A stretch of 64,000 bases of DNA from Persicobacter sp. CCB-QB2 (GCF_001274635.1 NZ_LBGV01000001.1:3720001-3784000), one strand, 5' to 3'; shown: positions 16,819 to 27,100, counted from the stretch's first letter. A program made the numbers and translations. The notes: generated by a model from the letters alone, not told the origin.

Positions 16819-17202
16819 ATGCAAATAAATTTTCCGCATTCGTTCACCCGATACTGCATGTTGATCGGGATTTTTTTCATGGCTTGTAAGCCTTCATCTC
16901 AAATTCCGGTAGAAAGTCCGCCACAGGCAGATCCGCCGATGCGCCCGATCATGACGATTCCCACGGAGGTAGAAGTGGAGGGCAAACGGCAGCCTGTATA
17001 TCATGGTAGTCGGGAGATGTTGCATGATTTGTTGCACACCCGATTGGATTTATCTTTTGATTGGGAGCAAAAGGCGGTGATCGGCGAGGCTGCTTTGGAT
17101 TTGAAAGCTCATTTTTATCCACAAAAGGAATTGGTTTTGGATGCGGTGGGCTTTGAAGTCAATTGGGTGAAGCTGTTGAAGGGGAGGAGTGGCAGGATGT
17201 GA
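16819..17202 (+). pseudogene. M1 family aminopeptidase lipoprotein, N-terminal fragment before a frameshift
   Basis: This frame encodes the first part of a zinc aminopeptidase. It has a lipoprotein signal peptide with lipobox FMAC (Cys about 22 residues from the ATG at 16819), a Pro-rich spacer, and the first strands of the M1 N-terminal domain (LHTRLDLSFDWEQKAVIGEAALDLKAHF, LVLDAVGFEVNWVKLL). The frame then runs out at a TGA at 17200. The homologous protein continues in the frame that starts at 17163. Adding one G in the G4 run at 17181-17184 would join the frames as VNWVKLLKGEEWQDVSFEND. An upstream in-frame TTG at 16813 is less likely to be the start. Confidence 0.75.
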
Positions 17203-19388
17203 GTTTTGAAAATGACAGCCTTCAATTAACCATTGATTTGGGGCGAGAATATGCCAAAGAAGAAATTTTGAAAGTGCGGGTGAATTATATTGCTCGTCCT
17301 TATGAAGTGCCCTCAGAAGGAAGCGATGCGATTACCGATGATAAGGGGTTGTATTTTATCAACGCCGACGGTTCTCAGCCTGGGGTGCCGAAGCAAATAT
17401 GGTCTCAGGGAGAAACCCAGGCGAACAGTAAATGGTTTCCGACCATTGATAGTCCCAATCAAAAATCTACCCAGGAGATGTTCCTGACGGTGGATAATCG
17501 CTATACCACTTTGTCTAATGGGTTGTTAGTGTACACAAGGGAAAACGAAAACGGTACGCGGACAGATTATTGGAAAATGGACCTTCCCCACTCACCTTAC
17601 TTATTTATGGTGGCTATTGGTGAATTTGAAGTGACCGAGGATCAGTGGGGGGATATTTCTTTACGCTATTTGATGGAAAAAGAATATGCGCCCTATGCGA
17701 AGCACATTTTTGGAAACACGCCGGAGATGATGACTTTTTTCTCGGATAAGCTGGACTATCCTTTTCCCTGGCCAAAATATGATCAGGTAGTGGTGCGTGA
17801 ATATGTATCAGGAGCGATGGAGAATACCACCGCCTCCTTATATATGGATGCGCTGAATATGGATACCATTGCCTTAAATGACTATAATTGGGATTTTATC
17901 ATTGCGCATGAATTATTCCATCACTGGTTCGGGGATTTGGTGACATGTGAATCCTGGTCAAACTTAAGCCTGAATGAAGCCTTCGCAAACTTTTGTGAAG
18001 CAGAATGGCTTGGCTACAAATACGGAGCGGCAGAGGCGGCCTACCATAATTACAGTGAATTGCAGACTTATTTAAATGAAGCCAGTAGCAAACAGGTGGA
18101 CTTGATTCGTTATCGCTATGCAGACAAAGAAGATATGTTCGATGCGCACTCTTATTCCAAGGGTGGGTTGATTCTTCGGATGTTGAAAAATTATATTGGG
18201 GAGGAGGCGTTTTGGGCTTCGCTAAACTTGTATTTGAAAGACAATGCTTTCCAGACAGTGGAATTGGCGAATTTGAGATTGGCTTTTGAAAAAATCACCG
18301 GTCAGGATTTGAATTGGTTTTTTAACCAATGGTTTTTGGCTTCCGGACATCCTGACTTAGGTGTGACGGAAAATTACCTGCCGGGGAAATTAACCCTTAC
18401 CATAGAGCAAAAACAAAATTTCAATACCACTCCTTTATATCAGCTTCCTCTCAGGGTAGATATTTGGAGCAATGGACAAAAGCAATCCCATCAGATCTGG
18501 TTGGAGGATGAAAGGCAGGATTTTGAGTTTAGCTTATCTGCTGCCCCTGAATTGGTATTACTAGATCCCGAACAGTTATTAGTGGGGGTGGTAGAGCATG
18601 AAAAGCCACAAACTACCTGGGAATACCAGTATCGCCATGCGGAAAATCCGGTGGCGCGCTTGAGTGCTTTAATGAATATAGATGAATTTGTGCCCGATAC
18701 CCTGGATTCAGAACTCAAAGTGTATCATGAGGCGCTGGAGGATTCTGTTAGCTACATTAGGGACTGGGCCCTGAATCATATCCCAATTGAAGGCACTCCG
18801 GATAAAGCACAATATTTGAAAAAGGTGGCTAAGCTAGCCGAATTTGATTCGAATAATGAGGTGAGAAGTTCTGCGATGTGGGTGTTAGGAGAAGAAGCCC
18901 CTGCGGATTACCGCATGTTGTTTAAAAGAAACCTGACTTATCCTTCTTATCAGGTGAGAGGTACCGCTTTAATGGGCTATGTGCGTTCCCGCCCGGAAGA
19001 TGCGGATGAGACGGTGGAGGAATACGCGGATGCCGCCGACCTGAATCTGATTGTGGCCGTAGCAAGTTATTATGCCGAGAACGGGAAAGTAGAAAAATTA
19101 CCCTGGTTTGAAGAAAAAATCGATGCCGCCCAATCTCAGGAGTTATGGTACCTGTTGCAATACTATGGGGAGCTGCTAATGAATGCCCCGGAATCAGCCC
19201 AAAGAGAAGGGGCTGAAAGGTTGAAGAATCTGGCGATAAATGCTGATGATGAGTTTACCAGAATGGTTGCTTTCCAGTCCATGAACTTTTTGGAATTTAA
19301 TGGTTTGCAGGAGTTGATGCAAGAAGTGGCTGCCTCCGAGAACAACCAAAAATTATTACGCCTTTATGATGGTTGGAATGAAGAATAA
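17163..19388 (+). CDS. M1 family metallopeptidase, catalytic part (frame continues from 16819)
   Basis: The 741-residue frame holds the catalytic core of a gluzincin aminopeptidase that removes N-terminal residues from peptides, here predicted to be on the outer surface or periplasmic side of a membrane as a lipoprotein. It shows GAMEN (217-221) for substrate N-terminus recognition, and the zinc site HELFHH (249-254) with the third ligand Glu272 in LNEAFANF. A C-terminal helical repeat region (about 490-735) of HEAT type follows. The TTG at 17163 is only where the frame opens; the true start is at 16819 and the two pieces are one gene split by a one-base shift. As sequenced, the catalytic part has no signal peptide of its own. 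Confidence 0.8.
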   Translation: MGEAVEGEEWQDVSFENDSLQLTIDLGREYAKEEILKVRVNYIARPYEVPSEGSDAITDDKGLYFINADGSQPGVPKQIWSQGETQANSKWFPTIDSPNQKSTQEMFLTVDNRYTTLSNGLLVYTRENENGTRTDYWKMDLPHSPYLFMVAIGEFEVTEDQWGDISLRYLMEKEYAPYAKHIFGNTPEMMTFFSDKLDYPFPWPKYDQVVVREYVSGAMENTTASLYMDALNMDTIALNDYNWDFIIAHELFHHWFGDLVTCESWSNLSLNEAFANFCEAEWLGYKYGAAEAAYHNYSELQTYLNEASSKQVDLIRYRYADKEDMFDAHSYSKGGLILRMLKNYIGEEAFWASLNLYLKDNAFQTVELANLRLAFEKITGQDLNWFFNQWFLASGHPDLGVTENYLPGKLTLTIEQKQNFNTTPLYQLPLRVDIWSNGQKQSHQIWLEDERQDFEFSLSAAPELVLLDPEQLLVGVVEHEKPQTTWEYQYRHAENPVARLSALMNIDEFVPDTLDSELKVYHEALEDSVSYIRDWALNHIPIEGTPDKAQYLKKVAKLAEFDSNNEVRSSAMWVLGEEAPADYRMLFKRNLTYPSYQVRGTALMGYVRSRPEDADETVEEYADAADLNLIVAVASYYAENGKVEKLPWFEEKIDAAQSQELWYLLQYYGELLMNAPESAQREGAERLKNLAINADDEFTRMVAFQSMNFLEFNGLQELMQEVAASENNQKLLRLYDGWNEE

Positions 19389-19391
19389 GCA

Positions 19392-19399
19392 TATATTTG
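19392..19399 (+). promoter_or_regulatory. Possible second upstream tuf promoter (-7 element)
   Basis: TATATTTG matches TAnnTTTG and is followed by CACCC and GGGG within 20 bases, similar to the other promoters here. The nearest TTG upstream is only 16 bases away, so support is weak. Confidence 0.3.
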
Positions 19400-19472
19400 C
19401 ACCCAAAACAAATGGGGCCTTTCAGTAGGCTAAAAATCAAAGGTTTAAGCTTTTTAAAATTTATCGGAATTA

Positions 19473-19503
19473 TTTGATAAATGAAAAAAAGCGTATACCT
19501 TTG
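19473..19503 (+). promoter_or_regulatory. Promoter of tuf
   Basis: TTTG (19473-19476), a 19-base spacer and TACCTTTG (19496-19503) match the Bacteroidota housekeeping promoter exactly. The transcript would start near 19508-19510 and have a leader of about 180 bases. Confidence 0.78.
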
Positions 19504-19689
19504 CAATCCGTTTGTTGGGGCGTTATTCGCTTATTCGCGGGGCTGAGGCTGATTTTCAGTGGTTTATCTCATAAATTACCGACAGCTTTCAGTTTAGGGT
19601 TTTGCCCTGTTGCTCGCTGATTAAATGAAGAAAACGCTTAAACGAGAATTACTCTTTACTATTAATAACAAAACTGAGGATTTAGAAAC

Positions 19690-20877
19690 ATGGCTAAAGA
19701 AACCTTTGACCGTTCGAAGCCGCACGTTAACATCGGTACTATCGGTCACGTTGACCACGGTAAAACCACTTTGACAGCGGCAATTTCTAGCGTATTGGCT
19801 GGTAAAGGACTTGCTGAGCAGAGAGATTTTGGTTCTATCGATAACGCTCCTGAAGAAGCTGAGCGTGGTATCACCATTAACACTTCTCACATCGAGTACC
19901 AAACTGAGAACCGTCACTATGCACACGTTGACTGTCCTGGTCACGCCGATTACGTGAAGAACATGGTAACTGGTGCTGCTCAGATGGACGGTGCGATCAT
20001 CGTAGTTGCTGCTACTGACGGTCCAATGCCACAAACTCGTGAGCACATCTTGTTGTCTCGTCAGGTAGGTGTACCTGCATTGGTTGTGTTCTTGAACAAA
20101 TGCGACATGGTAGACGACGAAGAGCTTCTTGAGTTGGTTGACATGGAGGTTCGTGAGTTGTTGTCTGAGTACGATTTCCCAGGTGATGATATTCCTGTAA
20201 TCCAGGGTTCTGCTTTGGGTGCGTTGAATGGCGAGCCTGAGTGGGTTAAGACTGTAGAAGAATTGATGGATGCTGTTGATTCTTACATTCCAGAGCCTGA
20301 GCGTTTGACTGACCGTGACTTCTTGATGCCGGTAGAGGATGTATTCTCTATCACTGGTCGTGGTACTGTTGCAACTGGTCGTATCGAGCGTGGTACTATC
20401 AACTCTGGTGATCCTGTTGAAATCTTGGGTATGGGTGCTGAGGACATGACTTCTACCGTAACTGGTGTGGAGATGTTCCGTAAGATCTTGGATCAAGGTT
20501 TGGCTGGTGACAACGTTGGTTTGTTGCTTCGTGGTGTTGATAAAGCTGACATCAAGCGTGGTATGGTAATCGTTAAGCCTGGTTCCGTAACTCCACACGC
20601 TCATTTCAAAGCTGAGATTTACGTATTGTCTAAAGAAGAAGGTGGTCGTCACACTCCATTCTTTAACAACTACCGTCCTCAGTTCTACTTCCGTACAACA
20701 GATGTTACTGGTAACATCAAGTTGGCTGAAGGAGTTGAGATGGTAATGCCTGGTGATAACGTAACTATCGAGGTAGAATTGATCAACAAGATCGCTCTTG
20801 AGAAGAACTTGCGTTTCGCGATCCGTGAAGGTGGTCGTACTGTAGGTTCAGGTCAGGTAACTGAGATCTTGGACTAA
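19690..20877 (+). CDS. tuf: Elongation factor Tu
   Basis: EF-Tu delivers aminoacyl-tRNA to the ribosome as a GTP complex. The 395-residue protein has GHVDHGKT (19-26), [12 protein letters not shown] (effector region), DCPGHADY and NKCD, followed by domains 2 and 3 ending [14 protein letters not shown]. The length is standard. Codon use is strongly biased (CGT for Arg, AAC for Asn, GGT for Gly), as expected for one of the most expressed genes. It is followed by a hairpin and then tRNA-Trp and secE. Confidence 0.98.
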   Translation: MAKETFDRSKPHVNIGTIGHVDHGKTTLTAAISSVLAGKGLAEQRDFGSIDNAPEEAERGITINTSHIEYQTENRHYAHVDCPGHADYVKNMVTGAAQMDGAIIVVAATDGPMPQTREHILLSRQVGVPALVVFLNKCDMVDDEELLELVDMEVRELLSEYDFPGDDIPVIQGSALGALNGEPEWVKTVEELMDAVDSYIPEPERLTDRDFLMPVEDVFSITGRGTVATGRIERGTINSGDPVEILGMGAEDMTSTVTGVEMFRKILDQGLAGDNVGLLLRGVDKADIKRGMVIVKPGSVTPHAHFKAEIYVLSKEEGGRHTPFFNNYRPQFYFRTTDVTGNIKLAEGVEMVMPGDNVTIEVELINKIALEKNLRFAIREGGRTVGSGQVTEILD

Positions 20878-20923
20878 GATAAAGCTATCAATTAGTGTTT
20901 GTTGTATCTTCTTTGGTACAGCG

Positions 20924-20955
20924 TTTGCACTACTGATAATAAATCTTTAAATTTG
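20924..20955 (+). promoter_or_regulatory. Promoter of the tRNA-Trp-secE-nusG-L11 operon
   Basis: TTTG (20924-20927), a 20-base spacer and TAAATTTG (20948-20955) fit the Bacteroidota promoter pattern. Transcription would begin within the hairpin that starts at 20955, 30 bases before the tRNA. Confidence 0.62.
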
Positions 20956-20983
20956 CGTCCCGCTATTTTGTGGGACGCTTTTT
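20955..20983 (+). terminator. Hairpin with T5 tail between tuf and tRNA-Trp
   Basis: GCGTCCC (20955-20961) pairs with GGGACGC (20972-20978) and is followed by five T bases. It can end the tuf transcript. It also begins at the last base of the -7 element, so in a new transcript it would form at the 5' end. Confidence 0.7.
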
Positions 20984-21056
20984 ACGGGTGTAGCTCAATT
21001 GGTAGAGTAGTGGTCTCCAAAACCATTGGCTGAGGGTTCGAGTCCTTCCACCCGTG
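20984..21056 (+). tRNA. trnW: tRNA-Trp (anticodon CCA)
   Basis: The 73-base gene folds as a cloverleaf. The acceptor stem is ACGGGTG with CACCCGT and discriminator G. The D arm is GCTCAATTGGTAGAGT. The anticodon stem GTGGT/ACCAT carries loop CTCCAAA with anticodon CCA. The T arm is GAGGG-TTCGAGT-CCTTC. The CCA end is not encoded. It lies 25 bases before secE and is probably processed from the same transcript. Confidence 0.96.
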
Positions 21057-21081
21057 CTAAAATTTTTTAATTTTTCAGGTT

Positions 21082-21273
21082 ATGTTGAAATTGAAAACGT
21101 TTATCAGCGAGTCGTACGTAGAAATGCGCGACAAAGTGACTTGGCCTCCGTACGGTGAGTTGCAGAATTCTACTATCCTTGTGATTGTAGGGTGCTTGGT
21201 GTTCACCGCCATGATTGGATTAATGGACCTGTCATTTGACAGCCTGATGAAATTTTTCTACGGACAGTTCTAA
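21082..21273 (+). CDS. secE: Preprotein translocase subunit SecE
   Basis: SecE clamps SecY in the inner-membrane translocon. The 63-residue protein is the short, single-span form: an amphipathic helix with SYVEMRDKVTWPPYGELQNST, then one membrane segment (about 29-47). KVTWP is the family signature. It sits between tRNA-Trp and nusG, the usual order in many bacteria. Confidence 0.95.
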   Translation: MLKLKTFISESYVEMRDKVTWPPYGELQNSTILVIVGCLVFTAMIGLMDLSFDSLMKFFYGQF

Positions 21274-21293
21274 TTTACGCTTAAAGGTAACTG

Positions 21294-21857
21294 ATGAGTA
21301 GCGAGTTGAAATGGTATGTTGTTCGCGTAGTGAGCGGGCAAGAGAAAAAAGCAAAATCATATCTGGAAACAGAGGTTCAGCGCCATAATCTTGAGGATTA
21401 TGTAGCGGAAGTTCTTATCCCAAGTGAGAAAGTTTATGAAATGCGTAACGGCAAGAAGCGCGTTCGTGAGCGTAACCATTTTCCGGGTTATGTGATCGTG
21501 TCTGCAGATCTTTCTCATGGTGAAGCGCTGCATATCGTAAACAGTACCCCAGGTGTAATTGGGTTTTTAGGAGATACCTCTGGTGCAAATGCCAAGCCAG
21601 TGCCATTAAGAGAGGCCGAGATTAATCGGATTCTGGGTGTTGGTCAGGAAGAAGAGCCAGAAATGGAAGAAGCCACTACGGATATGGTATTTACTGTGGG
21701 AGAGTCTGTGACTGTTATGGACGGGCCTTTCAGTGGTTTTACCGGTGCTGTGGAAGAGGTATACGAAGAGAGAAAGAAGCTTAAGGTGATGGTGAAGATC
21801 TTCGGTCGTAACACACCTGTTGAGCTGAATTATATACAAGTTGAAAAACAAGACTAG
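21294..21857 (+). CDS. nusG: Transcription termination/antitermination protein NusG
   Basis: NusG binds RNA polymerase, suppresses pausing and links it to Rho or to the ribosome via S10. The 187-residue protein has the NGN domain ([20 protein letters not shown] to about 120, including PGYV) and a C-terminal KOW domain with [21 protein letters not shown] (about 135-187). It is 20 bases after secE and 8 before rplK. Confidence 0.97.
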   Translation: MSSELKWYVVRVVSGQEKKAKSYLETEVQRHNLEDYVAEVLIPSEKVYEMRNGKKRVRERNHFPGYVIVSADLSHGEALHIVNSTPGVIGFLGDTSGANAKPVPLREAEINRILGVGQEEEPEMEEATTDMVFTVGESVTVMDGPFSGFTGAVEEVYEERKKLKVMVKIFGRNTPVELNYIQVEKQD

Positions 21858-21865
21858 TTTAAAAA

Positions 21866-22309
21866 ATGGCTAAAGAAATTGCCGGTTATTTAAAACTGCA
21901 AATTAAGGGAGGTGCTGCGAATCCATCGCCACCGGTTGGACCTGCGCTTGGTAGTAAGGGTATCAATATTATGGAGTTCTGTAAGCAGTTCAATGCTCGT
22001 ACGCAGGACAAAGCAGGTCAAGTATTGCCTGTATTGGTGACTTACTACGCTGACAAGTCATTTGAGTTTGTTGTAAAAACTCCTCCAGCTGCTGTTCTAT
22101 TGATGAACGCTGCCAAGTTGAAGAAAGGTTCTTCCGAGCCTAACCGTGTGAAAGTTGGTTCTGTATCTTGGGATCAAGTAAAAGAAATCGCTGAAACTAA
22201 AATGCCTGATTTGAATGCATTTACTGTTGAAGCGGCAATGCGCATGGTTGCAGGTACTGCTCGTAGTATGGGTCTTAAAGTAGAAGGAACCGCTCCTTGG
22301 GAAGCGTAA
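21866..22309 (+). CDS. rplK: 50S ribosomal protein L11
   Basis: L11 forms the base of the stalk and the GTPase-associated centre with 23S rRNA. The 147-residue protein has the N-terminal [22 protein letters not shown] (22-43, the thiostrepton-binding part) and the C-terminal rRNA-binding domain with [18 protein letters not shown]. The Lys residues methylated by PrmA are present near the N-terminus. Confidence 0.97.
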   Translation: MAKEIAGYLKLQIKGGAANPSPPVGPALGSKGINIMEFCKQFNARTQDKAGQVLPVLVTYYADKSFEFVVKTPPAAVLLMNAAKLKKGSSEPNRVKVGSVSWDQVKEIAETKMPDLNAFTVEAAMRMVAGTARSMGLKVEGTAPWEA

Positions 22310-22321
22310 AAAACAGGAACA

Positions 22322-23020
22322 ATGGCGAGATTAACTAAGAAAAGAAAAGATGCCTTAGCTAAATTCGACAGAGAAAAGGATTATTCTTTGTCTGAAGCTT
22401 CAGCTCTAGTAAAGGAGATTACATTCACTAAGTTCGATGCTTCTGTAGATATCGACGTGCGTTTGGGTGTAGATCCTCGTAAAGCAGACCAAATGGTACG
22501 TGGTGTTGTTGCCCTTCCTCATGGTACTGGTAAAAACGTTCGCGTTTTGGCCTTGGTAACTCCTGAGAAAGAAGAGGAAGCAAAAGCTGCCGGAGCGGAT
22601 TACGTAGGTATGGATGAGTTTATCAAGAAGATCGAAGGTGGTTGGACTGATATCGATGTAATCATCACTATGCCAACAGTAATGGCGAAGATCGGTCGTT
22701 TGGGTCGTGTGTTAGGTCCTCGTGGTTTGATGCCTAACCCAAAAGCAGGTACTGTAACGATGGATGTTGCTAAAGCAGTAAAAGAAGTGAAAGCTGGTAA
22801 AATCGACTTCAAAGTTGATAAAACTGGTATTATTCACACTTCTATTGGTAAATCCAATTTCACTCCTGAGCAAATTCAAGAGAACGCGACAGAGTTGTTG
22901 AACACACTTTCTAAATTGAAGCCTGCTTCAGCGAAAGGGACTTACTTCAAGTCTATCAGCATCTCTTCTACTATGAGCCCAGGTATTAAAGTTGATAAAA
23001 GTAGCATAGCTGGATTGTAA
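22322..23020 (+). CDS. rplA: 50S ribosomal protein L1
   Basis: L1 forms the mobile stalk at the E site and in many bacteria represses the L11-L1 operon. The 232-residue protein has [35 protein letters not shown] and the signature [21 protein letters not shown]. It is 12 bases after rplK and 2 bases before rplJ. Confidence 0.97.
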   Translation: MARLTKKRKDALAKFDREKDYSLSEASALVKEITFTKFDASVDIDVRLGVDPRKADQMVRGVVALPHGTGKNVRVLALVTPEKEEEAKAAGADYVGMDEFIKKIEGGWTDIDVIITMPTVMAKIGRLGRVLGPRGLMPNPKAGTVTMDVAKAVKEVKAGKIDFKVDKTGIIHTSIGKSNFTPEQIQENATELLNTLSKLKPASAKGTYFKSISISSTMSPGIKVDKSSIAGL

Positions 23021-23022
23021 TT

Positions 23023-23550
23023 ATGAATAGAGAAGAAAAACTTCAGATCATTAATGACCTGACTGCTAAGTTGAAAGAAAACAATGTCTTCTACATTACA
23101 GATGCAGCTGGGCTAAGCGTAGCCGATGTAAACGATTTACGTCGCGCGTGTTTCAACAAAGGTGTTGAGTACAAATTGTACAAAAATACTTTGATTCAAA
23201 AAGCATTGGAGAATTTAGGTGCTGATGTATCTGATTTCGAAGGTGGCAAGGTATTTGCTGGACAGTCGGGAATCATGTTCGCGACGGAGGAAACTGCTTC
23301 CATCCCGGCAAAAGTGATTAAAGAATTTAGAAAAACGAATGAGAAACCGATCCTTAAAGGTGCTTCCATCGATTTCGATCTGTTCGTTGGTGATGATAAA
23401 GTAGATACGCTGAGCAAGCTTAAATCTAAAGCCGAACTTATTGGCGAGGTTATTGGATTGCTTCAGTCTCCTGCGAAAAACGTTATCTCTGCACTTTCTT
23501 CAGGTGGAGACAACTTGGCAGGTATTATCAAAACCCTTTCTGAGCGTTAA
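23023..23550 (+). CDS. rplJ: 50S ribosomal protein L10
   Basis: L10 anchors the L7/L12 dimers to 23S rRNA. The 175-residue protein has the N-terminal rRNA-binding domain (ITDAAGLSVADVNDLRRACFNKGVEYKLYKNTL) and a C-terminal helix for L12 binding (SPAKNVISALSSGGDNLAGIIKTL). Only 2 bases separate it from rplA, so there is no room for a separate L10 leader RNA. Confidence 0.96.
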   Translation: MNREEKLQIINDLTAKLKENNVFYITDAAGLSVADVNDLRRACFNKGVEYKLYKNTLIQKALENLGADVSDFEGGKVFAGQSGIMFATEETASIPAKVIKEFRKTNEKPILKGASIDFDLFVGDDKVDTLSKLKSKAELIGEVIGLLQSPAKNVISALSSGGDNLAGIIKTLSER

Positions 23551-23591
23551 TATTAGATTTTAAAAGAAAACAATTTTAATTTTACAAAAAG

Positions 23592-23966
23592 ATGGCAGAT
23601 CTTAAAGAATTCGCAGAACAGCTAGTAAACCTATCCGTTAAAGACGTTAACGAATTAGCTACAATCCTAAAAGAGGAGTATGGTATCGAACCTGCTGCTG
23701 CTGCTGCACCTGTAATGGTTGCTGGTGGTGGTGAAGGTGAAGCTGCTGCTGAAAAAACTGAGTTCGATGTAGTATTGAAAGCAGCTGGTTCAGCTAAATT
23801 GAAAGTTGTTAAAGCGGTTAAAGAATTGGCTGGTCTTGGCTTGAAAGAAGCTAAAGAAGTAGTTGATGGTGCACCTTCTACTATCAAAGAAGGAATCGCT
23901 AAAGACGAAGCTGAAGCACTTAAGAAAGAATTGGAAGCTGTAGGTGCTGAAGTAGAGTTGAAATAA
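23592..23966 (+). CDS. rplL: 50S ribosomal protein L7/L12
   Basis: L7/L12 dimers recruit translation GTPases. The 124-residue protein has the N-terminal dimerisation helix, an Ala/Gly-rich hinge (about 36-56), and the C-terminal factor-binding domain with KIKVVK-type [26 protein letters not shown]. It is the last gene before a hairpin that may attenuate transcription into rpoB. Confidence 0.97.
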   Translation: MADLKEFAEQLVNLSVKDVNELATILKEEYGIEPAAAAAPVMVAGGGEGEAAAEKTEFDVVLKAAGSAKLKVVKAVKELAGLGLKEAKEVVDGAPSTIKEGIAKDEAEALKKELEAVGAEVELK

Positions 23967-24021
23967 TATACTCCGAATTTTGAAATGTCTAGCTTAAGCG
24001 GGCAATTCGAAATTTGATTTC

Positions 24022-24049
24022 GACCGGGCTTATCATAGTCCGGTCTTTT
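24022..24049 (+). terminator. Hairpin between rplL and rpoB (terminator or attenuator)
   Basis: GACCGG (24022-24027) pairs with CCGGTC (24040-24045) over a 12-nt loop and is followed by TTTT. The stem is short, so partial read-through to rpoB is plausible, as in other bacteria where rplL and rpoB are separated by an attenuator. Confidence 0.6.
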
Positions 24050-24140
24050 GCCGTTTATGCACATTTTCACTAAATTGTTATAAACGGTTTATTTTCCCGG
24101 ATTCTCTCCTTTTCCAGTTTATCATTTAAATCTTACTGCC

Positions 24141-27100
24141 TTGGCTATTCAAACTGAAAGAAAAAGTTTCGCGTCGATTAAACACGTAATTGACTATCCT
24201 GACTTTCTGGATGTTCAACTTAAGTCGTTCAGGGACTTTTTCCAAATCGATACGCCTGCCGAAAAACGCGAGAATGAAGGCCTTTTTAAGGTTTTTCAAG
24301 AAAACTTCCCGATTAGCGACAGCCGTGAGAACTTCGTCCTGGAGTTTGTGGACTACATGATTGATCCTCCGAAATATACGGTGGATGAAAGCATAGACAG
24401 AGGCTTAACTTACTCTGTACCACTAAAAGCAAAGTTGCGCCTTTCCTGCAACGATGAGGACAATGAAGATTTCGAAACCCTTGAGCAAGAAGTATTCTTG
24501 GGGAACATCCCTTACATGACAGAGAAGGGATCCTTCGTGATCAACGGCGCTGAGCGTGTAATCGTATCCCAACTTCACCGTTCTCCTGGTGTGTTCTTTG
24601 CACAATCCAAGCACACCAACGGTACTACGTTATATTCGGCACGGATTATTCCTTTCAAAGGATCATGGATCGAGTTTGCTACAGACGTGAACAACGTGAT
24701 GTTTGCTTACATCGACCGTAAAAAGAAATTTCCCGTAACAACATTGTTACGAGCTATTGGCTACGGATCGGATAAGGAGATTTTGGATCTCTTTGGTCTT
24801 TCCGAAGAGGTGGAAGCGACTGATGCTGCTTTGAAAAAAGTAGTAGGACGTAAGTTGGCCGCTCGTGTTTTACGTTCCTGGACAGAGGACTTCGTGGATG
24901 AAGATACCGGTGAGGTTATCTCTATCGATCGTAACGAAGTAATCTTTGAGCGTGATCACGTGATTGGCGAAGAGGATATCGAGGAAATCGTAGATTCAGG
25001 TCAGGATGCAATCGTTTTGCACCGTGATGACGTGAATATTGCGGAATTCCAGATTATCCACAATACGCTACAAAAAGACCCATCTAACTCCGAGAAAGAA
25101 GCGGTAGAGCAAATCTATCGTCAATTGCGTAATTCCGATGCACCGGATGAAGCAACTGCTCGTGAGATTATTCATAATTTGTTCTTCTCCGACAAGCGTT
25201 ATGACTTGGGAGAGGTAGGACGTTATCGTATCAACCGCAAGCTGAAGATTGAAGAGTCTTTGGATATGCGCGTTTTGACGATTAAAGATATTGAGTTGAT
25301 CGTGAAGTATTTGATTCACCTGATTAACTCTAAGGCGGTAGTGGATGATATTGACCACTTGTCCAACCGTCGTGTACGTACCGTAGGTGAGCAGCTTTAC
25401 AGCCAGTTTGGTGTAGGTTTGGCGCGTATGGCACGTACCATTAAAGAGCGTATGAACGTTCGTGATAATGAAGACTTCAAGCCGGTTGATTTGATCAACG
25501 CGCGTACCTTGTCTTCTGTGATCAACTCTTTCTTCGGAACAAACCAGTTGTCACAGTTCATGGACCAAACTAACCCATTGGCAGAGATCACGCACAAGCG
25601 TCGTATGTCAGCTTTGGGTCCTGGAGGTCTTTCTCGTGAGCGTGCCGGTTTCGAGGTTCGTGATGTTCACTACACACACTACGGTCGTCTTTGTACTATT
25701 GAGACACCGGAGGGTCCAAACATTGGATTGATTTCTTCTCTTTGTGTTCACGCAAAAGTGAACGATATGGGATTCATCGAAACCCCATACCGTAAGATCA
25801 ATGATGGTGTAATCTCTAATGAGGTTACTTATTTGACTGCCGAAGAGGAAGATTATAAAAACATTGCACAGGCCAATGCTCCACATGATGCGGAAGGTAA
25901 CTTCGAAGAGCGTCAGATTAAGGTGCGTTATCAGGGTGACTTCCCATTGGAAGGTCCTGAAAATATCGCCTATATGGACGTTGCGCCTAACCAGATTGTA
26001 TCCGTTGCAGCATCAATGATTCCTTTCTTGGAGCATGATGATGCCAACCGTGCATTGATGGGATCGAACATGCAGCGTCAGGCAGTGCCATTATTACGCC
26101 CTGAGGCTCCAATCGTAGGTACTGGATTGGAGAAACGTGTTGCTGAGGATTCTCGCGTATTGTTGAGAGCCGAAGGTGACGGTAGCGTTGCTTATGTAGA
26201 TTCAGAGAAGATTACCATCCGTTACGATTTGACCGACGATGAAAAATTGTCCGGCTTCGATAATGAATTGGTGACTTACGAATTGGTGAAATTCCGTCGT
26301 ACTAACCAGGATACCTGTGTTAACCTTCGCCCAATCGTATTGAAAGACGATCGCGTGTTTAAAGGTCAGGTATTGGTAGATGGCTATGCTACTGAAAAAG
26401 GGGAGTTGGCTTTAGGCCGTAACCTATTGGTAGGGTATATGCCATGGCAGGGATACAACTTTGAGGATGCGATTGTTATCTCTGAGCGTATCGTTCAGGA
26501 TGATGTTTACACCTCTATTCACATTGATGAGTATGAGCTTGAAGTTCGTGATACTCGTCGTGGTGAGGAAGAATTAACTACTGAGATTCCTAACGTTTCT
26601 GAGGATTCAGTGAAAAACCTGGATGAGCATGGCGTTATCCGAGTGGGTGCTGAAATCAAAGAAGGGGATATTTTGGTAGGTAAGATTACCCCTAAAGGAG
26701 AGACTGATCCTACTCCTGAAGAGAAATTGTTGAGAGCGATCTTCGGTGATAAAGCCGGTGATGTGAAAGATGCATCATTGAAAGCTTCTCCATCATTAAA
26801 TGGTGTAGTAATTGACACTAAATTATTCTCTCGTCCTAAGAAGGATAAGGATCTAAGAGCGAAAGCGAAGAAAGATGTTGAAGCTTTGAAGCAGCGTTAT
26901 TCAAGTGATTTGAATAAGGTAAAAACAACCATGATTGAGAAAATGGTTCGTTTGCTTGAAGGCAAAACTTGTCAGGGTATCAAGCATAAGTTTGGCGATG
27001 AGATCATGAGCGCAGGCGTTACTTTCTCTGCGGCTAACATCACCAATAACTTGTTCCCGGAAGAAAACATCTATCGCGATGAGAGCTCTTATGCAGTATC

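Larger units (their letters stand above)
19389..19689. other. 301-base leader and promoter region of tuf
   Basis: There is no gene here. The region holds a strong promoter at 19473-19503 and a second TAnnTTTG match at 19392-19399. A leader of about 180 bases before the tuf ATG contains a small AGGGttttgCCCT hairpin near 19596-19608. No tRNA gene is present, unlike the tRNA clusters that often precede tuf in this phylum. Confidence 0.6.

Noticed and set aside
19621-20652. A 343-codon open frame on the minus strand across tuf
   Set aside because: It is an antisense shadow of EF-Tu. It is very rich in Thr, Val, Ser and Arg, as expected from the reverse complement of strongly biased codons, and resembles no family.
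23582-24070. A 162-codon minus-strand frame across rplL
   Set aside because: It is antisense to rplL; its Ala/Ser-rich content mirrors the L7/L12 hinge.
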